DNA of 8,032 nucleotides from Candidatus Moranbacteria bacterium CG_4_9_14_3_um_filter_42_9 (GCA_002790635.1 PFVN01000062.1:1-8032), one strand, 5' to 3'; positions 1 to 5,760 are shown, counted from the first letter of the stretch. The notes: generated by a model not told the origin, from the letters alone. Numbers and translations are program-made.

Positions 1-240
1 GGAATTTCTCCTCTATTCACAAGTCATCCCCGAGTATTGCACGGCTCGTGGGTGCGGGCCTCCTCCCAATGTTACTTGGGATTCACCCTGCTCATAAATA
101 GCTCACCTGGCTTCGGGTCTAGTCCGTGCTATTTAAGTTCGCCCTTTCAGGCTCGCTTTCACTACGACTCCGCCACAAAGTGGCTTAGTCAACAACACAG
201 AACTAACTCGTTGGCTCGTTCTACAAAAAGCACGCTGTCA

Positions 241-382
241 CCGCTCGCGTCTCGCTTCGCGCGACACTTCGCGAGTTTATAAAGTTAAAAAGTTAAAAGT
301 TTATAAAGAAATTACTTTATGAACTTTACGGACTTTAAGAACTTTTTACTCGTGAGTGTCTCACGCAGTGAGACACGAACGG
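241..382 (-). repeat. IVS-like hairpin insertion C in 23S helix 25
   Basis: The GC-rich end arms 241-276 and 348-382 are inverted repeats with mismatches: CCGYTCGYGTCTC at the ends, then GACACT and CGAGT blocks. The AT-rich interior arms (277-309 and about 315-347) are also mutually complementary, meeting at a tiny loop near 310-315. The entire 142 nt can therefore form a single hairpin. It replaces helix 25 (about E. coli 535-560), the classical intervening-sequence site in enterobacteria. Inside the right arm is a self-contained hairpin, GTGTCTCAC...GTGAGACAC (356-375). No ORF is present. Confidence 0.85.
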
Positions 383-682
383 CTCCAACTCTTCGTTAGT
401 ATATGGTTTCAGATACTATTTCATCTCCCTCATCGGGATACTTTTCACCTTTCCCTCACGGTACTCGTTCGCTATCGATCATTAAAAATATTTAGCCTTG
501 GAGCTATAGTGGCCCCAGATTCAGACGGAATTTCTCCGGTTCCGCCCTACTTGGGAACAATCACATAAAGTTATTTCATTTTCGCGTACGGGATTATCAC
601 CCTCTTTGATCGCTCTTTCCAGAAACGTTCCGCTAATAAAATAGTCCTTACCCCGATTAAACGAGTAAGATTGCCCCGCAAC

Positions 683-847
683 ACCACTCCTCGCTACCGC
701 TCGGAAATTTTCAATTTTAAATTTTCAATTTTCAATGAATTTTTAAATTTCCAATGACCAAATTTTTAAAATTCAGGCATTTGGATTTGATTTAAAATTT
801 GAAATTTAGGCTTTAAAATTTCATTCTGAACGCTAGTGAGGAATGGT
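683..847 (-). repeat. IVS-like hairpin insertion B near 23S helix 16
   Basis: The end arms 683-707 and 823-847 are inverted repeats with a few mismatches and G-U pairs in the RNA. Both arms read ACCAYTCCTC followed by a CTA core and a TTC or CTC. The segment sits where E. coli has the short region around positions 270-300, after GAGCCTRAA and before the TCTGGAAAG block. The interior of about 115 bp is almost pure A and T (aaattttcaattttaaattt style). It contains a 13-mer, ATTTGATTTAAAA (785-797), also found in the repeats flanking the IVP gene. No ORF is present. The helix number is assigned by comparison and is less certain than for the other two insertions. Confidence 0.8.
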
Positions 848-969
848 TTAGGCTCTTCCGCTTTCGCTCGCCACTACTGACGGAATCTCATTGATTTCTT
901 TTCCTCCTGGTACTAAGATGTTTCAGTTCCCAGGGTGCGCCGCGCTGTCCTATGTATTCAAACAGCGCT

Positions 970-1155
970 AACCCGTAACTCACTACAGTTCGTTACGGAA
1001 TTACCAATTAAGAATTTCTAATTACTAATCAAATCCTAATTCCTGAATAACCAATGACAAATTTTTAGACATTGGATATTTGGACATTAGACATTTATTA
1101 GAAATTAGATATTAGAAATTAGATATTCCGTGCCGAACATAGTGAGGCACGGGTT
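970..1155 (-). repeat. IVS-like hairpin insertion A in 23S helix 9
   Basis: The two ends, 970-1001 and 1125-1155, form an imperfect inverted repeat. The outer seven bases, AACCCGT, pair perfectly, followed by CTCACTA, TTCG and ACGGAAT blocks that match across both arms. The complementarity continues weakly into the AT-rich interior, so the whole 186-nt segment can fold as one long stem. It replaces E. coli helix 9 (about positions 140-155); downstream, the helix 10 equivalent with TTGAATACATAG is intact. Helix 9 is a known site for bacterial 23S intervening sequences, which are usually excised by RNase III. The interior holds a 14-bp tandem repeat, TATTAGAAATTAGA, from 1096 to 1127. There is no ORF. 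Excision from the mature rRNA is inferred, not shown. Confidence 0.85.
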
Positions 1156-1294
1156 GGGTTGTCCCATTCGGAAATCCCCGGATCAAAGTTCGCTTAACAA
1201 CTCCCCGAGGCTTATCGCAGCCAGCTACGTCCTTCATCGCTTTTTAATGTCAAGGCATCCACCATACACATTAGTATTACCGCTCTTGAATTTT

Positions 1295-1320
1295 GTCCTG
1301 TCGCTCGAGAGCGACGGGAC
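1295..1320 (-). other. Stem-loop directly upstream of 23S 5' end
   Basis: An 11-bp stem closes a 4-nt loop, with one G-T type pair and the rest Watson-Crick. It ends about 10 nt before the inferred mature 23S start, a natural place for a precursor-processing structure, although no cleavage site can be seen directly. Confidence 0.7.
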
Positions 1321-1328
1321 GATTAGCA

Positions 1329-1352
1329 GTTAACAATTTCTAAATTGTTAAC
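1329..1352 (-). other. Perfect 11-bp inverted repeat in 23S leader
   Basis: GTTAACAATTT and AAATTGTTAAC are separated by two bases (CT). The perfect palindrome can form a hairpin in the leader RNA. It is one of five consecutive stem-loops. Confidence 0.7.
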
Positions 1353-1370
1353 TTGATACTATTGCATTTA

Positions 1371-1414
1371 TCCCGTGATGAAATTTTGTGAAAACAAAAT
1401 TTTATTTTACGGGA
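1371..1414 (-). other. Two-part stem-loop in 23S leader
   Basis: The outer stem TCCCGT/ACGGGA (1371-1376 and 1409-1414) encloses an inner 9-bp stem, AAATTTTGT/ACAAAATTT (1381-1389 and 1394-1402), with a GAAA loop on the plus strand (TTTC in the RNA). An asymmetric internal loop separates the two stems. Confidence 0.65.
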
Positions 1415-1426
1415 TTAACCTACTTT

Positions 1427-1456
1427 CCTAATATCTTGTTGCAAAAGAATATTAGG
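1427..1456 (-). other. 8-bp stem-loop in 23S leader
   Basis: CCTAATAT (1427-1434) and ATATTAGG (1449-1456) are exactly complementary around a 14-nt loop. It lies between the neighbouring leader hairpins at 1371-1414 and 1459-1492. Confidence 0.6.
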
Positions 1457-1458
1457 GA

Positions 1459-1492
1459 TTCCCAAAATCATCTTCCTGGTTGATTCTGGGAA
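1459..1492 (-). other. 11-bp stem-loop in 23S leader
   Basis: TTCCCA plus AATCA (1459-1470) pair with TGATT plus TGGGAA (1481-1492), with one A/C mismatch between the two blocks and a 10-nt loop. Confidence 0.65.
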
Positions 1493-1719
1493 AAACTAAC
1501 CACGTCATGCCTGTCCGCGTTTCCGCAAACTCAGAAACAAACATGAGTGATAAGACCTACTATTCAATTGGGAAGGTTCGACTTGGTGCGGAAATCTATT
1601 CATGCAACATGTAGCATAAAACATGTAACATAATTCAATTTCAGCGCCAAATTCAAGAGAAACATCCTCCCAAGGCGGATTGTTGTCTGGCCATTCGCCT
1701 GCGGCGTATGAAAGCCAAC

Positions 1720-1740
1720 AAAAAAACCGCTTGTCAGCGG
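1720..1740 (-). terminator. Possible attenuator (short intrinsic terminator) in 23S leader
   Basis: On the minus strand, CCGCT, a GACA loop and AGCGG are followed at once by seven T residues (1726 down to 1720). This has the form of a compact intrinsic terminator about 130 nt after the promoter. The left half of the stem (1736-1741) can instead pair with AGCGGG at 1795-1800, which would prevent the terminator forming. Five base pairs is short for a terminator, so this may be coincidental. Confidence 0.35.
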
Positions 1741-1754
1741 GATCTTTGAGAAAC

Positions 1755-1784
1755 ATCAGCCCTAGGCTGATCGGCCTTGGGCCG
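1755..1784 (-). other. Two adjacent short hairpins in 23S leader
   Basis: ATCAGCC, CTA, GGCTGAT (1755-1771) is followed immediately by CGGCC, TTG, GGCCG (1772-1784). These are two back-to-back hairpins with 3-nt loops. They lie between the two halves of the proposed alternative pairing (1736-1741 with 1795-1800), which would close them into a three-way junction. Confidence 0.55.
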
Positions 1785-1873
1785 AAAAGACTCACCCGCT
1801 TTTTCCTTGAGTAGATTGTATGGTTCTTACCATTAAAAAATCTTTTTAAATTTAGCTTTTTGCGCGTGTCGTA

Positions 1874-1902
1874 ATAGTATCAATTATACAAACAGCTGTC
1901 AA
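1874..1902 (-). promoter_or_regulatory. Promoter for 23S rRNA transcript
   Basis: On the minus strand a perfect -35 hexamer TTGACA (1902-1897), a 17-bp spacer and TACTAT (1879-1874) form a good sigma70-type promoter. The start is expected near 1867. A second overlapping combination exists: TTGACA at 1913-1908, then 19 bp, then a perfect TATAAT at 1888-1883. A run of eight G residues on the transcribed-sense strand (1921-1914) abuts the upstream -35 hexamer. The position fits, after the terminator of the preceding gene and before the 23S leader. Confidence 0.65.
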
Positions 1903-1938
1903 GAACCTGTCAACCCCCCCCTTGCAGTAGCCTTGGTT

Positions 1939-1976
1939 AAAAACAAAAACCCCCGTTAAAGGGGGTTTTTGTTTTT
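1939..1976. terminator. Strong bidirectional intrinsic terminator
   Basis: A perfect 16-bp inverted repeat (1939-1954 and 1961-1976) surrounds the loop GTTAAA. The inner five pairs are C-G and the outer ones are mostly A-T, so a T-rich run follows the GC core on either strand. It lies 20 bp after the stop codon of the conserved-TM-helix protein gene and before the 23S promoter, so it most likely ends that gene's transcript and insulates the rRNA unit. Confidence 0.9.
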
Positions 1977-1996
1977 CCACTAACTCAAACTCTTGA

Positions 1997-2686
1997 TTAC
2001 TTCCTATCCGTTATTTCTTCCCTTAATTTCTTGAGTATTGCCGCCGCTTCGTCTTTTCCTCCAAGACCAAAGGCCAATCCTCCAGCCAGGGAGAACATAG
2101 CCACAAATCCGATGAAAATCGTGCTGACGAGAGACGTCGCAATTCCCAGTTGGATAAGCGCCGCCAAAATACCGAAAATAATTATGGCCCATTTGGAAAT
2201 TGTTGCCAGAAGCGTCGCGGACATCACTCCGGCCGCCCGGGTGCTGCCCTTAACAATTTTGTAAACGAAGTTTCCCAGCAGAAACACCACCGCCAATATG
2301 ATAACCGCCACCACAACGTTCGGAATATACAGCAGTATGCTATTGAGAAAAGTGGTCACTTTTTCCAACTTCAGAATATCAACCGCCGCCAGCAAAAACA
2401 CTAGCACGAAAAACCACTTGACCAGTCCTCCCAGAAAACCCGAAATGTTTCCGCTAACTCCGGCTTCCTCCATCTTTTTACCCGCCCCAATCTTTTCAAA
2501 GGCCTGGTCAACGCGGACAGCTTTGACCATTTTTTCAACTAATTTACCGAAGGATGCAGCGATGATCCAGCCGAAAACAAAAACCAAAACTGCGCCGACC
2601 AGCGCCGGCACAAAGTTGATAAACCTTTCCCATAGGCTCAAAAGCGACATAGTTATCGCTTCCCCCCAGGTTTGTACACCATTCAT
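1997..2686 (-). CDS. Conserved-TM-helix (MscS-associated) small membrane protein
   Basis: A 229-residue integral membrane protein with five predicted membrane helices, at about residues 24-45, 88-106, 117-141, 163-179 and 187-208. It ends in a short charged tail, with GLGGKDEAAAILKK at 207-220. That signature and the helix layout match the conserved TM helix family (PF05552), whose members occur alone or fused to small-conductance mechanosensitive channels. Two related halves are visible: residues 25-67 and 120-182 both begin with an aromatic residue, a V or I, and P, then V-rich helix, a glycine and a K.V stretch. The MscS beta-domain is absent, so channel activity is not established. The start is ATG at 2686 because GGAGGT (2698-2693) lies six bases upstream. 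It follows the O-antigen ligase-like gene by about 75 bp with no clear promoter of its own, so co-transcription is possible. A strong terminator follows. Confidence 0.85.
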   Translation of the reverse strand: MNGVQTWGEAITMSLLSLWERFINFVPALVGAVLVFVFGWIIAASFGKLVEKMVKAVRVDQAFEKIGAGKKMEEAGVSGNISGFLGGLVKWFFVLVFLLAAVDILKLEKVTTFLNSILLYIPNVVVAVIILAVVFLLGNFVYKIVKGSTRAAGVMSATLLATISKWAIIIFGILAALIQLGIATSLVSTIFIGFVAMFSLAGGLAFGLGGKDEAAAILKKLREEITDRK

Positions 2687-2692
2687 ATTGTC

Positions 2693-2698
2693 ACCTCC
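2693..2698 (-). promoter_or_regulatory. Strong Shine-Dalgarno site
   Basis: GGAGGT is followed by a six-base spacer and ATG (2686-2684). It fixes the start of the conserved-TM-helix protein. It stands out because neither the ligase-like gene nor the IVP gene in this window has a recognisable Shine-Dalgarno site. Confidence 0.8.
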
Positions 2699-2714
2699 GT
2701 TCTTTTATATGTTT

Positions 2715-2755
2715 CCTAAAGCTCAACTTTAGGAACCCTAAAGTTGAGCTTTAGG
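2715..2755. repeat. Double inverted repeat, 19 bp + 19 bp, 3-bp spacer
   Basis: Arm 2715-2733 and arm 2737-2755 are perfect reverse complements separated by AAC. Each arm is also itself a palindrome: CCTAAAG and CTTTAGG around five bases. The RNA or DNA can therefore form one 19-bp hairpin or two 7-bp hairpins. It lies seven bases after the stop codon of the ligase-like gene and upstream of the next gene's ribosome binding site. No T run follows it on the minus strand, so it is not a standard terminator for the ligase-like gene. It could be an mRNA-stabilising or dispersed palindromic element. Confidence 0.85.
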
Positions 2756-2761
2756 GTTTGT

Positions 2762-5194
2762 TTATTGCGTTGGGCTGACTTGCAGATTTTCCGGAGTATT
2801 CTCGATGCCCGCCTGGATATTCGAAATCATCTTTTCAATTCTCGCCTTGACATCCGCTTGCGCAACCGGAAGAAGATCAACGACTTTCTTGTATTCATCA
2901 ATGGCTTCTTTATTTTTATTGGTTTTTTCGTAAAGAATCCCCAGGCTGAAATGCGTGTTCACTTCCTTGTCATTCACACCCAAAATCTGTTTGAATAAAA
3001 TTTCCGCGTTCTGATTGTCATCACCTTGGCCGCGCGCCTGATAGAGCCGACCCAAATTAAAGGCGTAGTTGATGCTGGTCCGGTCGCTCCCGAAGGCCTT
3101 CTGGGCGCTTTCGATCGCGCCGTCCAGATTGCCGAGCGCTTCTTGCGTCAGCGCCAGATAATAATATCCCGGGGCGAAATTGCTTTTTTCATCGATAGCT
3201 TTTTGGAACAGCTCCTGGCTTTCCTGGATGAGCTGTTTCTTTTTGGATTCATCTTTTTCCGCGGCAGCTTGAGTTGTTTTAATTTGTCCAATTTTTACAA
3301 AATAATTCGGATTATGCGGTTCCAGATTTTGCGCGTCTTTGTAAATGTTTTCCGCCAAATTCAGCGAATCGGTTATATAGAGTCCGGCGTTTTCGTAAAT
3401 TTGCGCCAAGGATTCTACGGCCAAAACGTCTTTGGGCATGAGATCCCGACCGCGCACTGATGCCACAATGGAATTGTTGAGATATCTTTTTACCGCTTCA
3501 ATATCAGCGCTGCCTTCTTCCTTGAGGGTTTCATTGTTGGCTAGCACCATATATTCCTGACCGATCCGGGTGAAATACCTGCCTTCCCGGCCATTGAGAT
3601 TGGCCGCCTGAGCAAGTCTCGTGATGGAACCGCCTTCCGTAACCTGGGATTGTCTTGCGGCCGAACCGGCGTAAAGATCAGCCACATAAATCTTGCCCAA
3701 GAACACGAAAAGGTAAGCCACGCCGGCCGCAATGACCATAAAGATAAAGGCTAGGGCCAGAGCGAATTTCGGTGAAGCTTTGAGCGACAGGTTGATGAAA
3801 CGCTCTTCTGAGTCGCTCTCTTTGAGAAGAATAGCTAAGGCGATGGCAGAAACCAAAACGGAAAAAATCAGGAGCGCCCCTTCGATCCGGCCCGTCACCC
3901 CGGCGTACAGCAAGATGATGGAGGAAGTCGCGAAGCCGAGCGAGTAGGTCTTGTCTTTGTTTTTCTGGCTGGCCAAGAGATAGATCGTGACGCTCAAAAA
4001 CGAGAGCAACAGGATGGCTAGTAGCACGGTGCCGAGTATGCCAATGGTCGGCAGAGCTTCCATGATCAGTCCCGTTCCTTGATAGAAGCGCAGATTGTAG
4101 AAATTGTTCAGATTGAAATCCTTCGGGCGATGAAAAGAAAAATCATAGCCATAGGTAGCCGGTCCGGAGCCGACGATCGCCTTGTCCTTGAGGCTTTCCT
4201 TGGCCAAATCCCAAGACATTTTATATGACGGGCTGACTTCAGCCGGCAGATTGATGCGAGCCAAATTCACCGCCCCAGTCATGAGAATAATGAGCACCGC
4301 AACAAAAGTGATCATCGGCAGCCAAGTCCAATTTTGGGACGGCTTGATGATCTGCGAAAGAATGAAGATCAGGAAAAATCCCATGCCGACCAGCACTCCG
4401 ATCCAGGGAACGAAAGCATAGAGAGTCAGGAGGAGAAACAGGTCAAGAACCGTCACAGCCAAAACTATTCCCGTGAACACATTTCTGGCCAAACCGGTCA
4501 TCTGCTCATTGGAACGCATTTTGAAAATAACGGCGATGAAAACCGGAATCAGAGCTCCGAAAAAAATTCCCAGCCCCGAAACCGAACCGACCAGGCTTAA
4601 GGGGACCAGCTGCAACAATTTTTCCGGAAGGAATTTTATCCCCAGCACTCCGAGCGCCGTCCAGATGGACAGCAGCGAGCCGGAGAGGACGATGGCCGCT
4701 ACCGACCACTTCCAAATATTTTTGTTGAAATTACTAAGCAGAATGTAGTAGGCGATTACCAGCGCCGTTACGCTCATAAGGCCCCGCGACGGATCGCCGA
4801 AAAATCCCCAGAAACTATGCCAACGATCAATGGAAAAAATGGTCGAGATGAGATATGCCAGCCAGAAGGCCAGGATCGGAATGTCGAGCGGGGTTCTTCG
4901 AATTTTCATCTCCCCGACAACCACCGCCTTAGCCGCCCAGACGACCAGCGCCAGCAGCAGCCAAAAATAAAAGTAGATCTGCTTTTCAAACGCAATCCCC
5001 TGGAAAGTCAGTCCAGTAAAAAATAGGGGCAACCCGAGAAAAAGCATAAAAATGCTTAGACTCATTATCTTGTCCAGCATTCGCGCGAATAAACTGGATT
5101 TTTCTTCTTTGGTTTCGGTTTTTTTAACTTCTTCTCCGCGAGAGAGATTGTGCTGCGGCCTCATTAGATTTATGCCGGACTGTGGGTTTTCCAT
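2762..5194 (-). CDS. O-antigen ligase-like membrane protein with C-terminal TPR repeats
   Basis: An 810-residue protein. Residues 1-40 are polar and cytoplasmic. About thirteen membrane helices follow, between residues 44 and 499. A long extracytoplasmic stretch at about 310-375 contains GSGPATYGYDF (342-352) and NLRFYQGTGLIMEALPTIG (367-385), which resemble the main loop of the Wzy/WaaL O-antigen ligase family. The C-terminal 300 residues are helical, with clear TPR units at about 674-705, 707-741 and 744-777 and weaker ones from about 590. Family members polymerise or transfer surface glycans. The substrate cannot be told here. The histidine typical of the WaaL loop (HPHN-type) is not evident in the equivalent segment. 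A promoter with a 17-bp spacer lies just upstream (5236-5264). The start is taken as the first ATG. No Shine-Dalgarno site precedes it, and ATG at residue 11 is an alternative. Confidence 0.85.
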   Translation of the reverse strand: MENPQSGINLMRPQHNLSRGEEVKKTETKEEKSSLFARMLDKIMSLSIFMLFLGLPLFFTGLTFQGIAFEKQIYFYFWLLLALVVWAAKAVVVGEMKIRRTPLDIPILAFWLAYLISTIFSIDRWHSFWGFFGDPSRGLMSVTALVIAYYILLSNFNKNIWKWSVAAIVLSGSLLSIWTALGVLGIKFLPEKLLQLVPLSLVGSVSGLGIFFGALIPVFIAVIFKMRSNEQMTGLARNVFTGIVLAVTVLDLFLLLTLYAFVPWIGVLVGMGFFLIFILSQIIKPSQNWTWLPMITFVAVLIILMTGAVNLARINLPAEVSPSYKMSWDLAKESLKDKAIVGSGPATYGYDFSFHRPKDFNLNNFYNLRFYQGTGLIMEALPTIGILGTVLLAILLLSFLSVTIYLLASQKNKDKTYSLGFATSSIILLYAGVTGRIEGALLIFSVLVSAIALAILLKESDSEERFINLSLKASPKFALALAFIFMVIAAGVAYLFVFLGKIYVADLYAGSAARQSQVTEGGSITRLAQAANLNGREGRYFTRIGQEYMVLANNETLKEEGSADIEAVKRYLNNSIVASVRGRDLMPKDVLAVESLAQIYENAGLYITDSLNLAENIYKDAQNLEPHNPNYFVKIGQIKTTQAAAEKDESKKKQLIQESQELFQKAIDEKSNFAPGYYYLALTQEALGNLDGAIESAQKAFGSDRTSINYAFNLGRLYQARGQGDDNQNAEILFKQILGVNDKEVNTHFSLGILYEKTNKNKEAIDEYKKVVDLLPVAQADVKARIEKMISNIQAGIENTPENLQVSPTQ

Positions 5195-5235
5195 GGTGGT
5201 TTTTCGTGATGAATTAAGTGATTATTTATAGCTTA

Positions 5236-5264
5236 ATTATAAGGCTTTTTTGATAAAAGTGCAA
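5236..5264 (-). promoter_or_regulatory. Promoter for the O-antigen ligase-like gene
   Basis: On the minus strand TTGCAC (5264-5259), a 17-bp spacer and a perfect TATAAT (5241-5236) form a sigma70-type promoter. Transcription would begin near 5229, leaving about a 35-nt untranslated leader before ATG 5194. It separates the ligase-like gene from the upstream IVP cassette. Confidence 0.65.
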
Positions 5265-5285
5265 ACAAGAGGCTTAAATACGGGG

Positions 5286-5395
5286 AAATTTTAAATTCTA
5301 AATTTTAAATTTTAATTGAAATCTAAATTAAATAAATTTTAAAATTTGGATATTGGAAATTTGATTTAAAACTGAAAATTAAAAATTTAAAATTT
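5286..5395. repeat. AT-rich simple repeat tract containing left direct repeat of IVP cassette
   Basis: This is about 110 bp of nearly pure A and T built from variants of aaattttaaatt. Its end, 5356-5395, is a 40-bp sequence repeated at 5761-5800 in the same orientation with one mismatch (5374 versus 5779). The tract runs into the 3' end of the IVP gene and supplies its last two codons and stop codon. It also shares ATTTGATTTAAAA (5359-5371) with 23S insertion B and TTGGATATT with 23S insertion A. Confidence 0.85.
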
Positions 5396-5752
5396 CTTCT
5401 CGAGGGTTTGGGTAATTTTGGAAAATATGAGTGTGAACTCCTGAGCTTCTTTCCAAAGACTTCGGCATTCTTCTTTCAAGTCGGGGTTAGCATTGGCCAA
5501 AATCTCCAGCCAGTATTTGGTTTCTCGGCATTCTTTTTTACAGATGTAAATTTTATTTTTGAAGTCTTTCTTGGAGCTAGCGCCATTGGCCTCACAGTAG
5601 TTTGCTCCAATGCTTGTCGCTGATCTTATTAGCTGACTTATTAAGGGGTTGTTAATGATATCTTTTTTTATTTTTCTGGAAAAATTTATTATTTCACAGC
5701 TGAATTTAGAAGTCCTTTCCTCTAGATCGTATTTATTTTCTTTTTTAATCAT
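5387..5752 (-). CDS. Four-helix bundle 23S rRNA intervening-sequence protein (IVP)
   Basis: A 121-residue basic, fully helical protein. It carries the family signature QLIRSATSIGANYCEA (40-55) after an LEERTSKF-type first helix, then DFKNKIYICKKECRETKYWL (63-82), the charged third helix ending in YWL. Length and motifs fit the 23S rRNA-intervening sequence protein / S23 family (PF05635, TIGR02436), small four-helix bundles related to Avd of diversity-generating retroelements. In Leptospira and Coxiella, genes of this family lie inside 23S intervening sequences. Their molecular role is not settled. Here the gene is outside the rRNA, between 40-bp direct repeats, while the 23S gene carries three ORF-less insertions. 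The ATG lies just inside the AT-rich repeat flank, with no Shine-Dalgarno site. No reverse transcriptase or template repeat is visible, so a DGR role is not supported. Confidence 0.93.
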   Translation of the reverse strand: MIKKENKYDLEERTSKFSCEIINFSRKIKKDIINNPLISQLIRSATSIGANYCEANGASSKKDFKNKIYICKKECRETKYWLEILANANPDLKEECRSLWKEAQEFTLIFSKITQTLEKKF

Positions 5753-5760
5753 TTAAAATT

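Larger units (their letters stand above)
1..1285 (-). rRNA. rrl: 23S ribosomal RNA, 5' part (3' part beyond left edge)
   Basis: On the minus strand the conserved 23S landmarks occur in the correct order: GGTGGATGCC (1254-1263), GATGAAGGACGT, GGATTTCCGAATGGG, GGAACTGAAACATCT (916-930), GTACCGTGAGGGAAAGG (448-464), and GATGACTTGTG near 18-28. This corresponds to about the first 800 positions of E. coli 23S (domain I and the start of domain II), but it occupies about 1285 nt. The extra length comes from three hairpin-forming insertions at 970-1155, 683-847 and 241-382. The mature 5' end is set by comparison and is uncertain by about 10 nt. The rest of the gene lies left of position 1. No 16S precedes it: upstream are a leader, a promoter and a protein gene, so the locus appears unlinked from 16S. 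Reading frames inside it are treated as spurious. Confidence 0.97.
1286..1867 (-). other. 23S precursor leader, about 580 nt, non-coding
   Basis: This is the stretch between the inferred transcription start and the 23S 5' end. It holds no 16S, 5S or recognisable tRNA. It is rich in stem-loops, listed separately: a possible attenuator at 1720-1740, paired hairpins at 1755-1784, and five consecutive hairpins at 1295-1492. A further possible long-range pairing joins 1520-1526 (TTTCCGC) and 1588-1594 (GCGGAAA). There is also a short direct repeat, ACATGTARCAT, at 1607-1617 and 1621-1631. A reading frame from GTG at 1793-1795 to 1505 exists but is not called as a gene. Its role as a leader is inferred from the promoter upstream and the rRNA downstream. 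Confidence 0.6.

Noticed and set aside
1..1333. Several plus-strand frames of 60-80 codons.
   Set aside because: They lie antisense to 23S rRNA and have low-complexity or rRNA-derived translations.
1501..1600. Possible tRNA, because GGTTCGA occurs near 1575.
   Set aside because: The flanking bases do not form a T-arm stem, and no acceptor or anticodon arm can be built around it on either strand.
1505..1795. A 96-codon minus-strand frame in the 23S leader, starting at GTG with AAGGA eight bases upstream; residues 17-50 look protein-like.
   Set aside because: It lies inside an inferred rRNA leader, overlaps hairpins and the possible attenuator, turns cysteine-rich and repetitive in its second half, and matches no family I know. 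It may be a gene remnant, but the evidence is too weak to call.
2687..2761. A promoter for the conserved-TM-helix gene (TATAAA near 2703-2708 on the minus strand).
   Set aside because: No acceptable -35 hexamer lies 16-18 bp upstream.
5387..5752. Diversity-generating retroelement accessory protein (Avd).
   Set aside because: The fold family is related, but no reverse transcriptase, template repeat or variable repeat is visible. The 23S intervening-sequence protein assignment fits better.
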